From Halomonas sp. NO4 (GTDB lineage Bacteria; Pseudomonadota; Gammaproteobacteria; Pseudomonadales; Halomonadaceae): a stretch of 64,000 nucleotides of DNA. Position 1 is the first letter of the stretch; the number at the start of each line of letters is the position of its first letter. The position numbers were made by a program, and so were the translations under genes. Shown piece by piece: positions 1 to 7,759 of this stretch. The notes below the pieces were generated by a model, which was not told where the DNA came from, did not search any database, and saw nothing but the letters and a program-made list of their open reading frames with translations. The stretch spans positions 1,041-65,040 of the forward strand of contig NZ_WHMA01000014.1 of NCBI RefSeq assembly GCF_010994375.1, written 5' to 3'.

Positions 1-675
1 CGCGTGAGAGTGGTCGGAATCCGCGATTCTAGTCGCAGAATGAATCGTCGGAGGGTTCAAGACGAACATGGCATACTCGTCGATACCGAAGTCGGGCAGC
101 ACCCGCTCCTTGTTCATGCAGGCGTAGTAGACGTTGCCGTTCTGGTCGAAGGCGATGGAGGGATCGCCCCCCATGTTGAAGCCGGGCTGGCTCGGCAGCA
201 GCTGGTGCGTCCAGGTCTGGCCGGCATCGTGCGAGGTGTAGACCGCGCAACTGCTCTGGGCCCGTCCCCCCAGCACGTTCGGCCCGCCGTAGTCGTTGGC
301 GCCTCCCACCCAGTTGTCGTTGTCGACCGGATTGATGGCCAGCGTGGTCTCGTTCTGTGCGCAGAGGTTGGCAACGCTGTCGTCGAAACACTCGCCCGGG
401 CTGTCGTTGACGCGCACGTTCGGCAGCACCAGCACGCCGCCCGGGTCGCGCTCGAGCTCCTCCTCGGCGGTGATCGGGGGGACGAAGGGTTCGGGCTCGA
501 GGGGCGGTGGAGAGGCGCTCGCCACCATGGCCACCGGTCCCAATAGCCACAAGGCCCCCACACAGCGAACCAGGATCGGTCGCCATCGGCGCGGGCGCTC
601 GGCGGCGGGGCGGGTCGGCAGGTCGTGCAGCCCTGGCTCCGTCCCTGGCAGGGCGGAGGGCTCGTGGTTCGACAT
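1..675 (-). CDS. Sialidase-like secreted protein, 5' part only
   Basis: The gene reads off the left edge, so only the first 225 residues are visible. The start is the ATG at 675-673. A basic N-terminal region (residues about 1-32) is followed by one hydrophobic stretch at about 33-52, which looks like a signal peptide or anchor. A proline- and glutamate-rich linker follows. At about residues 145-152 there is a perfect Asp-box motif, SHDAGQTW (S-x-D-x-G-x-T-W), typical of BNR/sialidase-like beta-propellers. Two further blade-like stretches containing NETTLAINP and GGDPSIAFDQNGNVYY resemble bacterial exo-alpha-sialidase-like proteins. The family is known; substrate and catalytic residues lie outside the window or are not visible. 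The opposite-strand frames here are long only because of high GC content. Confidence 0.75.
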   Translation of the reverse strand, partial: MSNHEPSALPGTEPGLHDLPTRPAAERPRRWRPILVRCVGALWLLGPVAMVASASPPPLEPEPFVPPITAEEELERDPGGVLVLPNVRVNDSPGECFDDSVANLCAQNETTLAINPVDNDNWVGGANDYGGPNVLGGRAQSSCAVYTSHDAGQTWTHQLLPSQPGFNMGGDPSIAFDQNGNVYYACMNKERVLPDFGIDEYAMFVLNPPTIHSATRIADSDHSHA

Positions 676-925
676 GGTGGGTCACCCCGAGGGTGAGGCG
701 GCGTGATGTTCAAAGTCTAGTACAGCGCGGTGTGCCGACCGTGGCGCGACCCAGACCAATGGGTTCTATCGTCGGGCGGATCGGTTCAAAGCGCGGGGCG
801 TCGCCTCAAGGAAGGGCGGGCCCCGGTGCGTGGCGTCCCACCATGGTGCAGTCCCCGGGTCAGGCCGTGGATGGCTGGGAGGCGGGCCGAGCCAACTTCT
901 TGTTGAGAAGAGGGCCAATACTAAC

Positions 926-941
926 TGGCACATGGCTTGCT
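926..941 (+). promoter_or_regulatory. Candidate sigma-54 (RpoN) promoter for nasA
   Basis: TGGCAC and TTGCT elements form a -24/-12 pair with the required GG-N10-GC spacing, close to the RpoN consensus. Transcription would start near 952 and give a leader of about 140 nt before nasA. This fits nitrogen (NtrC) control of nitrate assimilation. A half-site resembling the NtrC motif (TGGTGCA) lies near 834-840 but has no convincing partner. Between the sialidase start (675) and this site I see no gene. Confidence 0.7.
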
Positions 942-972
942 AGGTACGGGGTAGATATGCACTCGCTCCATC

Positions 973-1053
973 GGGAGGCCAGGTGGTCTCCCTCCGGCAA
1001 CGACGCCCGCGACGCTGCTCTCTCCGATGGAGAGAGGGCGCCCGCGGGCGTCG
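973..1053 (+). promoter_or_regulatory. Structured nasA leader RNA, possible attenuator
   Basis: Two hairpins lie between the predicted transcription start and nasA. The first is an 8-bp stem (973-980 with 985-992, one G-U pair) closed by AGGT. The second is a perfect 11-bp stem (1001-1011 with 1043-1053) that encloses an inner perfect 8-bp hairpin (1018-1025 with 1029-1036). The outer stem is followed by CTGTTTG, a poor U-tract. Nitrate assimilation operons in other proteobacteria are often controlled by leader antitermination through ANTAR proteins (NasR, NasT). The hexaloop signature of those targets is not clearly present here, so the attenuator role is inferred. Confidence 0.5.
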
Positions 1054-1093
1054 CTGTTTGTGGCGAGGCACTTGCTACCTCAGGAGGTTGCCA

Positions 1094-3805
1094 ATGCAAC
1101 GCATCCGAACCACCTGCCCCTACTGCGGCGTCGGCTGCGGCGTGCGGGCCGAGGTCGCGGACGGTCGCATCACCGGGGTCGAGGGCGACGCCGCGCATCC
1201 CGCCAACTTCGGCCGGCTGTGCGTCAAGGGCACCGCCCTGCACGAGACGCTGGGCAACCACGGCCGGCTGACCCGCCCGCGGGTCGACGGCGTCGAGGTC
1301 GACTGGGCGCGCGCGCTCGACGCAGTGGCCGAACGGCTCGCCGCGACCCGCGACGCCCACGGCCCGGATGCCATCGGCGCCTACCTCTCCGGGCAGCTGC
1401 TCACCGAGGACTACTACGTCGCCAACAAGCTCTTCAAGGGCTTTCTCGGCACGCCGCACCTGGATACCAACTCACGGCTCTGCATGGCCTCGGCGGTGGC
1501 GGCCCACAAGCGCGCCTTCGGCGCCGACGCCGTGCCGTGCTGCTACGAGGACCTGGAGGAGGCCGAGCTGGTGGTCCTGGTGGGGTCCAACCTCGCCTGG
1601 AACCACCCGGTGCTCTACCAGCGCCTCAAGACCGCCAAGCAGCGCAATCCGCTGCTGCGCGTGGTGGTGATCGACCCGCGCGTCACCGACAGCTGCGAGA
1701 TCGCCGACCTCTACCTGGGCCTCGCCCCCGGCAGCGACGGCCGGCTGTTCAACGGCCTGCTGGCGTGGATGGCCGACACCGGCCGGCTCGACCGGGTCTA
1801 CCTCGAGCGCCACACCACCGGTCTCGAGGCAGCCCTGGCCGCGGCCCGGGAGGACGACGTCTCGGTGGAGGCGATCGCCGCCGACTGCGATGTCGACCCC
1901 GAGCGGCTGCAGACCTTCTTCTACTGGTTCGCCACCCAGCTGCACGTGGTGACGCTCTTTTCCCAGGGCATCAACCAGTCGTCGAGCGGCACCGACAAGG
2001 CGGGGGCGATCATCAACTGCCACCTGGCCGGCGGCAAGCTCGGCCTGCCCGGGGCGGGGCCCTTCTCGATCACCGGCCAGCCCAACGCCATGGGCGGCCG
2101 CGAGGTGGGTGGGCTGGCCAACCAGTTGGCCGCCCACATGGACTACGACACGCCCGGCGCCCTGGATCGGATGAGGCGATTCTGGAGCACCGAGCGCCTC
2201 GTGCCGAGCCTGCCCGCGGGGCCCGGTCACAAGGCAGTCGAACTCTTCGAGGCGGTCGAGCGCGGCGAGGTGCAGGCGCTGTGGATCATGGCCACCAACC
2301 CGGTGGTCAGCCTGCCCGACGCCAACCGCGTGCGCGCGGCGTTGGCAAAATGCCCGCTGGTGATCGTTTCCGAGTGCGTGGCCGACACCGACCTGCTGCC
2401 CTATGCCGACATCGTGCTGCCGGCATCGAGCTGGTCGGAGAAGGATGGCACCGTGACCAACTCCGAGCGGCGCCTCTCGCGGCAGCGCGGCATCCTGCCG
2501 CCGCCCGGAGAGGCCCGCCACGACTGGTGGATCATCACCCAGGTGGCGCGTCGCCTGGGCTACGGCGAGGCGTTCGCCTTCGAGCACCCCGGCGAGATCT
2601 TTGCCGAGCACGCACGGCTCTCGGGGTTCGAGAACCGTCCCGGCACCCCTGGCGAGCGGCTGTTCGATATCTCCGGCCTGGCCGGGCTCGACCGCGAGGA
2701 ATACGACGCCCTGGAACCCGTCCAGTGGCCTGTGACCGCCGAGGCCCCGCGAGGCACCGCGCGGCTCTTCGAGGACGGCCGCTACGCCACCCCGGACGGC
2801 CGCGCGCGGCTGGTACCGGTGCGTCCGAGAGGGCCCGCCCAGGCGCTCAGCGCGGCACGCCCCCTGCGCCTCAACACCGGTCGGGTGCGCGACCAGTGGC
2901 ACACCATGACCCGTACCGCCCGCGCGCCGCAACTGATGAACCATCGCCCCGAGCCCTTTATCGAGATCACCCCGGAGGATGCGGCGGCGCTGGGGGTCGG
3001 TGACCAGCAGCTGGCGCGGCTGAGCGGCGCTGGCGGCGACTACCTCGGCCGGGTGCGTCTCTCCAAGGCCCAGCGGCGCGGCGAGGTCTTCGTGCCCATG
3101 CACTGGAACGACCGCTTCAGCGGGGCCGCGCGCATGGGCGGGCTGCTTGCCGCGCATCTCGACCCGCTTTCCGGCCAGCCGGAGCTCAAGCAGGGCGCCG
3201 TCTCCCTCGCCCCGCTGGCCTGCGGCTGGGAGGCCACCCTGGTGGTCGCCGACGAGCTGGCCGGCGACCCCGGCTGGTGCGAGATGGCCGCCTACTGGGC
3301 GCGCATCCCCCTGGCCGGTGCCGAACGCTGGCAGCTGGCCGGCGGCGGGGTTGAGAAAGCGCCCCGTGACTGGCTGGCCTGGGTGCAGAAGGTGCTGCCC
3401 GTAGCGCCCGCCCTGTGGTGCGACGACTCAGTCGGCGGGCGGCTGCGTGCCGCCGGCCTGGAGGACGGCAAGCTGCGCTGGTGGCTGATGGTGGGGCCGC
3501 CGGCGGAGTTGCCGGGGCTCGCCTGGCTGGAGGCGCGCTTCGCCGAGGCGGCGCGAGGCGAGCCTCTGGATGCCACCCGGCGTCGGCGGCTGCTGGCCGG
3601 CTGCGACGACGGCGCCGCCGAGGCGGGGCCCATGGTGTGCAGCTGTCATCAGGTGGGGCAGCGCGGTATCCTTGACGCCATACGCGGCGGCGACCGCAGC
3701 GTCGAGGCGCTGGGCGCCCGATTGGCCTGCGGCACCCAGTGCGGCAGTTGCGTTCCCGAACTGAAAGCCTTGATCGAAGAGGAGACGGCCGTATGCGCCT
3801 CATGA
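1094..3805 (+). CDS. nasA: Assimilatory nitrate reductase, catalytic subunit
   Basis: 903 residues. The start is the ATG at 1094, six nt after a strong AGGAGGT (1082-1088); the open frame upstream is not needed. The protein reduces nitrate to nitrite in the cytoplasm using a bis-MGD molybdenum cofactor. The N-terminal [4Fe-4S] ligands are visible as C8, C11, C15 and C43 (CPYCGVGCGV, then RLCVKG). The molybdopterin oxidoreductase body follows, and a molybdopterin-dinucleotide-binding domain covers about residues 590-715. The C-terminal 60 residues are a BFD-like [2Fe-2S] domain (CSCH ... CGTQCGSC), as in Klebsiella-type NasA. No nitrite reductase or electron-donor gene is present in the window. 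The siroheme gene cobA overlaps the 3' end. Sigma-54 promoter and leader lie upstream. Confidence 0.95.
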   Translation: MQRIRTTCPYCGVGCGVRAEVADGRITGVEGDAAHPANFGRLCVKGTALHETLGNHGRLTRPRVDGVEVDWARALDAVAERLAATRDAHGPDAIGAYLSGQLLTEDYYVANKLFKGFLGTPHLDTNSRLCMASAVAAHKRAFGADAVPCCYEDLEEAELVVLVGSNLAWNHPVLYQRLKTAKQRNPLLRVVVIDPRVTDSCEIADLYLGLAPGSDGRLFNGLLAWMADTGRLDRVYLERHTTGLEAALAAAREDDVSVEAIAADCDVDPERLQTFFYWFATQLHVVTLFSQGINQSSSGTDKAGAIINCHLAGGKLGLPGAGPFSITGQPNAMGGREVGGLANQLAAHMDYDTPGALDRMRRFWSTERLVPSLPAGPGHKAVELFEAVERGEVQALWIMATNPVVSLPDANRVRAALAKCPLVIVSECVADTDLLPYADIVLPASSWSEKDGTVTNSERRLSRQRGILPPPGEARHDWWIITQVARRLGYGEAFAFEHPGEIFAEHARLSGFENRPGTPGERLFDISGLAGLDREEYDALEPVQWPVTAEAPRGTARLFEDGRYATPDGRARLVPVRPRGPAQALSAARPLRLNTGRVRDQWHTMTRTARAPQLMNHRPEPFIEITPEDAAALGVGDQQLARLSGAGGDYLGRVRLSKAQRRGEVFVPMHWNDRFSGAARMGGLLAAHLDPLSGQPELKQGAVSLAPLACGWEATLVVADELAGDPGWCEMAAYWARIPLAGAERWQLAGGGVEKAPRDWLAWVQKVLPVAPALWCDDSVGGRLRAAGLEDGKLRWWLMVGPPAELPGLAWLEARFAEAARGEPLDATRRRRLLAGCDDGAAEAGPMVCSCHQVGQRGILDAIRGGDRSVEALGARLACGTQCGSCVPELKALIEEETAVCAS

Positions 3806-4692
3806 GCAAGGGGCTGTGGAAGCCCCGCCTGAGTGCCGCTCTGTCTCGGCTCGGCCGGCCGCGAGGTGATGCGGCCGAGCGCGCGGGTGTCGGTCGCAAT
3901 GGCCGGCTGGGCGCCCCCTCGCGGCAGTGCCGGCCGGGTACCGTCTACCTGGTGGGCGCCGGCAGCGGCGACGCCGAGCTGCTTACCCTCAAGGCGGCTC
4001 GGCTGCTCGCCCAGGCCGATGCCGTGGTCTACGACCGCCTGATCGGTGACGACGTGCTGGCGATGATCCCCACCGGTACCGAGCGCTACTACGTGGGCAA
4101 GGCCCGCGGCCACCACAGCGTGCCCCAGGCGGAGATCGGCGCGCGTCTGGTGGGGCTGGCACGACAGGGCAAGTCGGTGGTGCGCCTCAAGGGCGGCGAC
4201 CCCGGTGTCTTCGGTCGTCTGGGCGAGGAGCTTGCGGCGCTGGGCGAGGCGGCGGTGCCCGCCGAGATCGTGCCCGGCATCACCGCCGCCTCGGCGGCCA
4301 GCGCCGCTCTGGGCATTCCGCTCACCGATCGCGGTCACGCCCAGCAGCTGCGTTTCATCACTGCCCAGCTGTGCCGCGAGGGCGGCGAGCCCGATTGGGA
4401 CACGCTCGCCCGCCGCGACGAGACCCTGATTTTCTACATGGGGCTGACCAAGGTGGGGGCGATCTGCGCCGGGCTGCGCCGCGCCGGGCTGCCCGACGAC
4501 TGGCCCATCCTGCTGGTGGCCAATGCCAGCCTGCCCGAGCAGCGTGCCCTGGTCGGCACCCTGGCCGACATGCCCGACAAGCTGGCCGCCGAGCCGTTGC
4601 CCTCACCCTGCCTGATCGTGGTGGGCAGCGTGGTGCGCCTTGTCGAGACCAGCCCGGCCAGCCCCCTGAACCGGGCCATCACGGCGGAGTGA
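3793..4692 (+). CDS. cobA: Uroporphyrinogen-III C-methyltransferase (SUMT)
   Basis: 299 residues. It makes precorrin-2 from uroporphyrinogen III using SAM, the first step to siroheme, the cofactor of assimilatory nitrite reductase. Seen: GAGSGDAELLTLKA (SAM-binding loop, about residue 55), GGDPGVFGRLGEE and PLTDRG, all hallmark SUMT motifs. ATG 3793 has GGAG eight nt upstream and overlaps the nasA end by 13 nt; ATG 3802, in an ATGA overlap with the nasA stop, is an alternative. The first 48 residues are an Arg-rich extension before the SUMT core, longer than usual for the family. Coupling to nasA suggests matched supply of siroheme during nitrate growth. Confidence 0.93.
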   Translation: MRLMSKGLWKPRLSAALSRLGRPRGDAAERAGVGRNGRLGAPSRQCRPGTVYLVGAGSGDAELLTLKAARLLAQADAVVYDRLIGDDVLAMIPTGTERYYVGKARGHHSVPQAEIGARLVGLARQGKSVVRLKGGDPGVFGRLGEELAALGEAAVPAEIVPGITAASAASAALGIPLTDRGHAQQLRFITAQLCREGGEPDWDTLARRDETLIFYMGLTKVGAICAGLRRAGLPDDWPILLVANASLPEQRALVGTLADMPDKLAAEPLPSPCLIVVGSVVRLVETSPASPLNRAITAE

Positions 4693-4695
4693 GCG

Positions 4696-5184
4696 TCACG
4701 TCGCCAGCCGCTTGTACATCACGTGGGCGTCGACCAGGCCATGGTTCGCGTGGCGATACGCCTCCGGGATCGTGCCGACGATGGCGAAGCCCAGCGACTG
4801 CCAGAGGCGCACGGCGACCTCATTGGTGGCCACCACGGCGTTGAACTGCATGGCGTGAAACCCGGCCTCCCGGGCCATTCGCTGGGAATGTTCGCACAGC
4901 GTCCGGGCCACGCCTCGGCCACGGGCGGCGGGGTCGACGATATAGCCGCAGTTGCACACGTGATCGCCGGGGCCGGCGGCGTTGGCTTTGAGGTAGTAGC
5001 TGCCCAGCACCTGCTCCCCTTCCTTGGCGACGTAGGTGTGCAGCGGCTGTTCGCACCACAGGGCGTAGGCGGCGGCGTAATCGATCGCCGGGTCGATGGC
5101 GTAGGTCTCCCGGGCCTGCACCACGGCCAGGAAAGTGGGCCAGAAGCGCTGGAAGTCGTCGGCGGTGATGGGCTCGATCTGCAT
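4696..5184 (-). CDS. GNAT-family N-acetyltransferase
   Basis: 162 residues, starting at the ATG complementary to 5182-5184 (MQIEPITADDF). The fold is a single GNAT domain. Visible features are the beta-4/alpha-3 acetyl-CoA loop VDPAARGRGVARTLCEHS (R-G-x-G-x-A) and the C-terminal motif NEVAVRLWQSLGF. This type transfers an acetyl group from acetyl-CoA to an amine on a small molecule or protein; the substrate cannot be read from the sequence. It ends three bases from the cobA stop (convergent) and lies downstream of the c-di-GMP gene at 5256-7646 on the same strand. No other functional link is evident. Confidence 0.88.
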   Translation of the reverse strand: MQIEPITADDFQRFWPTFLAVVQARETYAIDPAIDYAAAYALWCEQPLHTYVAKEGEQVLGSYYLKANAAGPGDHVCNCGYIVDPAARGRGVARTLCEHSQRMAREAGFHAMQFNAVVATNEVAVRLWQSLGFAIVGTIPEAYRHANHGLVDAHVMYKRLAT

Positions 5185-5255
5185 GGCGTGCCTCGACGGG
5201 AAAGAGAAGCCGATGATGCCAGCGCCCGGTCGCCGATGCGAGTCGGGCCCGCGGC

Positions 5256-7646
5256 TCAGCGCACCCGTTCGAACCGGCGGTCGGCCAGCAGGGTCTCGAA
5301 GCGGCAGGGGCGGTGGACGCCGTAGCCCTGCACATAGTGCACCCCCATCTCGCGCAGCAGTGCCAGGGCCTCTTGGCTTTCGACGAATTCGGCCACGATG
5401 GTCTTGTTCAGGGTCTGGCCGATCTCGTTGATGGCCCGCACCATGGCCAGGTCGGTGTCGTCGCTGACGATGTGGCGGACGAAGGCGCCGTCGATCTTGA
5501 TGCACTCCACCGGCAGGCGGCGCAGGTACCCGAACGACGAGAGGCCGGCGCCGAAGTCGTCCAGGGCAAAGGTGCATCCGCGCTCGCCGAGCCGCTCCAT
5601 GAAGGCGGTGACATCGGTGAGGTTCCTTACTGCCGCGGTCTCGGTGATCTCGAAGCAGAGCTTCTCGGCGGGAAGCGCATGGCGCTCCAGGGTGGCCACC
5701 ACGAAGTCGCCGAAATCCGCCTTGTCGAAGGAGCGTCCGGAGAGGTTGATGTGACAGGCTTCCAGGCGGGCCAGATGGCGGGGGTGGGCGGCGAGCTGGG
5801 CACACACCTCCTCGATCACCCAGCGGTCGATCTGATGGGCCGCGCCGAAACGCTCGGCGGCCGGCAGGAAGGCACCGGGCGGCACCACCTGACCGTGCTC
5901 GTCGGTGAGACGCACCAGCACCTCGTAGCGCAGGCGGTGCGGTGCGTCGAGGCGCTCCAGGCGTTGGGCCTCCAGGAACAGGCGCCGCTCGTCGAGCGCC
6001 TGACGAATGCGGTTCAGCCACTCCATCTCGCCGCGCTGCTGGGCCATCTGCTGGTCGTCCTCGTGCAGCACGTAGACGCGGTTGCGCCCCTGCTCCTTGG
6101 CCAGGTAGCAGGCGATGTCCGCGGTGCGCTGCAGGCTGTCGGCATCGACGCTGGCCGCGGTGATGGGGACCACGCCGATGCTGCAGCCGGGGCGGAAGGT
6201 GGCGTTCTCCCACACGAAGCTGGCGTTCTCCAGGGCGCTGCGTAGCTTCTCGGTGACCTGTCGGGCGCGGGGCAGGTCGCAGTCCTCGAGGATCACCGCG
6301 AACTCGTCGCCGCCGAGCCGGGCCAGCAGGTCGCCCTCGCGCAGCTGGTGACTCAGCAGCTCGGTCACCTGGCGCAGTAGCTGGTCACCCGCGGCGTGCC
6401 CCGCCGTGTCGTTGATGATCTTGAACTGGTCCAGGTCGATGAAGCCCAGGGCGTGGGCCGAGCCCTCGGTACGCGCCTGGCGCAGAGTCTCGGCGAGGCT
6501 GCGCTCGAAGGCTCGGCGGTTGGGCAGGCCGGTCAGGGCATCGTGGTTGGCCTGGTGGCTGAGTTCCACCGACAGGCGGCGGGATTCCGAGACATCCTCG
6601 AGAATGGCCACGTAGCGAGGGCTGTAGTCGGGGTCGTCGCGCATGCTGGAGACGGTTAGCTTGCCCCACACCGTGCTTCCGTGGCGACACATCAGGCGAT
6701 GCTCGATGGTGTAGCTGTCGAGGGTGCCGGCCCGTATCTGCTCGCGCTGCGCCCGACCGATCTCGCGGTCCTCGACATGTACCAGGTCCCAGTACCGCCG
6801 CCCCAGAAGCGCCCGCTTGGGGTAGCCCAGGATTTCGCACAGCGACTGATTGACGTCGATCAGGAAGCCCGCGCGGTCCACCTGGGCCATGCCCACTGCA
6901 GCCTGCTCGAAGGTGACGCGGAACTTGCGCTCCGCGGCGGTGATGACGCGAGTCAGCCGCCAGCCCAGCAGCCAGGCGACCAGTGCCAGGGTCAGCAGGA
7001 AGACCACGCTAGCGATGGTGAGCAGCCGGGCGACCACCCGTGCGGCGTCGGTCATGGCGCGACGGAACGCCTCGGTGAGGGGGTCGAGCTGGGCGTTGAG
7101 GGCCTCCAGGCGTGTGCGCAGCCTGACGAGGGTCCGGGCGGAGGGCGCTTCGCCCGTCCACTCGGCTTCTAGCCGGTCGGCGAGCTCGGCAAGGGCGAGA
7201 ATGTGGGCGTCGCTCTCCCGCCAGACGCTCACCGGCTGGCGAAAGACCGGAAAATCCGCAAAGTGGCGGTAGAGCCAGATCATGCGGCCGAAGTCGTCGG
7301 GGTGGTTGAGGCCCTGTCGCATGCCCTCCCGGGCGGCCGCTTCGTCGAACGGGTCGCGCTCCATGGCCAGCCGTGCCTGCCGGTCTCCCAAGGGCACGGC
7401 CAGGGCGTCACGTGCCCGCGCCAGTTCCTCGGGGCGACCGCTCTCGGCATAGGCATCGAGGTGGTAGACGGCGTCGAGTTGGGCGCGCGACCAGGCGCTC
7501 TGGCCACTGACATAGGCGGCCGTGGCCGCCTGCAGCTGCACCGCGGCGACCGTGAAGGCCGACGCGAGCGCGGCCACCAGGAACAGGCCCGCGATCAGCC
7601 CCAGCACCTTGATTCGGTGTTGCCGGTTGCGACGTTGCCACTGCAT
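5256..7646 (-). CDS. Membrane PAS-GGDEF-EAL c-di-GMP protein
   Basis: 796 residues. Order: TM helix about 12-36, a 170-residue presumed periplasmic segment, second TM helix about 208-230, PAS about 240-355, GGDEF about 365-530, EAL about 545-790. The GGDEF motif is intact at 445-449 and is preceded by REGD, an I-site (RxxD) at the canonical five-residue spacing, so diguanylate cyclase activity with product inhibition is plausible. The EAL motif reads EVL (575-577), a tolerated variant. The other phosphodiesterase residues look present: HINLSG, FEITET, DDFGAG, KIDG and QGY. Either or both activities may operate; net direction cannot be predicted. It shares its strand with the LOV operon 113 bp upstream, with a short GC hairpin (7693-7708) between. 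Confidence 0.92.
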   Translation of the reverse strand: MQWQRRNRQHRIKVLGLIAGLFLVAALASAFTVAAVQLQAATAAYVSGQSAWSRAQLDAVYHLDAYAESGRPEELARARDALAVPLGDRQARLAMERDPFDEAAAREGMRQGLNHPDDFGRMIWLYRHFADFPVFRQPVSVWRESDAHILALAELADRLEAEWTGEAPSARTLVRLRTRLEALNAQLDPLTEAFRRAMTDAARVVARLLTIASVVFLLTLALVAWLLGWRLTRVITAAERKFRVTFEQAAVGMAQVDRAGFLIDVNQSLCEILGYPKRALLGRRYWDLVHVEDREIGRAQREQIRAGTLDSYTIEHRLMCRHGSTVWGKLTVSSMRDDPDYSPRYVAILEDVSESRRLSVELSHQANHDALTGLPNRRAFERSLAETLRQARTEGSAHALGFIDLDQFKIINDTAGHAAGDQLLRQVTELLSHQLREGDLLARLGGDEFAVILEDCDLPRARQVTEKLRSALENASFVWENATFRPGCSIGVVPITAASVDADSLQRTADIACYLAKEQGRNRVYVLHEDDQQMAQQRGEMEWLNRIRQALDERRLFLEAQRLERLDAPHRLRYEVLVRLTDEHGQVVPPGAFLPAAERFGAAHQIDRWVIEEVCAQLAAHPRHLARLEACHINLSGRSFDKADFGDFVVATLERHALPAEKLCFEITETAAVRNLTDVTAFMERLGERGCTFALDDFGAGLSSFGYLRRLPVECIKIDGAFVRHIVSDDTDLAMVRAINEIGQTLNKTIVAEFVESQEALALLREMGVHYVQGYGVHRPCRFETLLADRRFERVR

Positions 7647-7759
7647 CCCTGTCTCCCTGGCAAGGTAGCCTTCACTCTAGCAACTCCGCGCCGGGGCGAC
7701 GCCGCCCCTCGTCAACGCGGGGGTGACAGTGGCCCCGTCACGCCACCCGCGGTCGGGGC

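Noticed and set aside
4..546. Plus-strand frame at the window start
   Set aside because: Antisense to the sialidase-like gene, whose signal peptide and Asp-box make it the real frame.
973..1053. Classic two-hexaloop ANTAR target
   Set aside because: The loops do not show the required six-base A..G.. pattern; only the general attenuator idea was kept.
983..1093. Upstream extension of the nasA frame
   Set aside because: It lies on the leader hairpins, has no homologous features and lacks a ribosome site; AGGAGGT before 1094 decides the start.
1472..3157. 561-residue minus-strand frame inside nasA
   Set aside because: Opposite-strand shadow of a GC-rich gene; no domain or motif, and nasA is certain.
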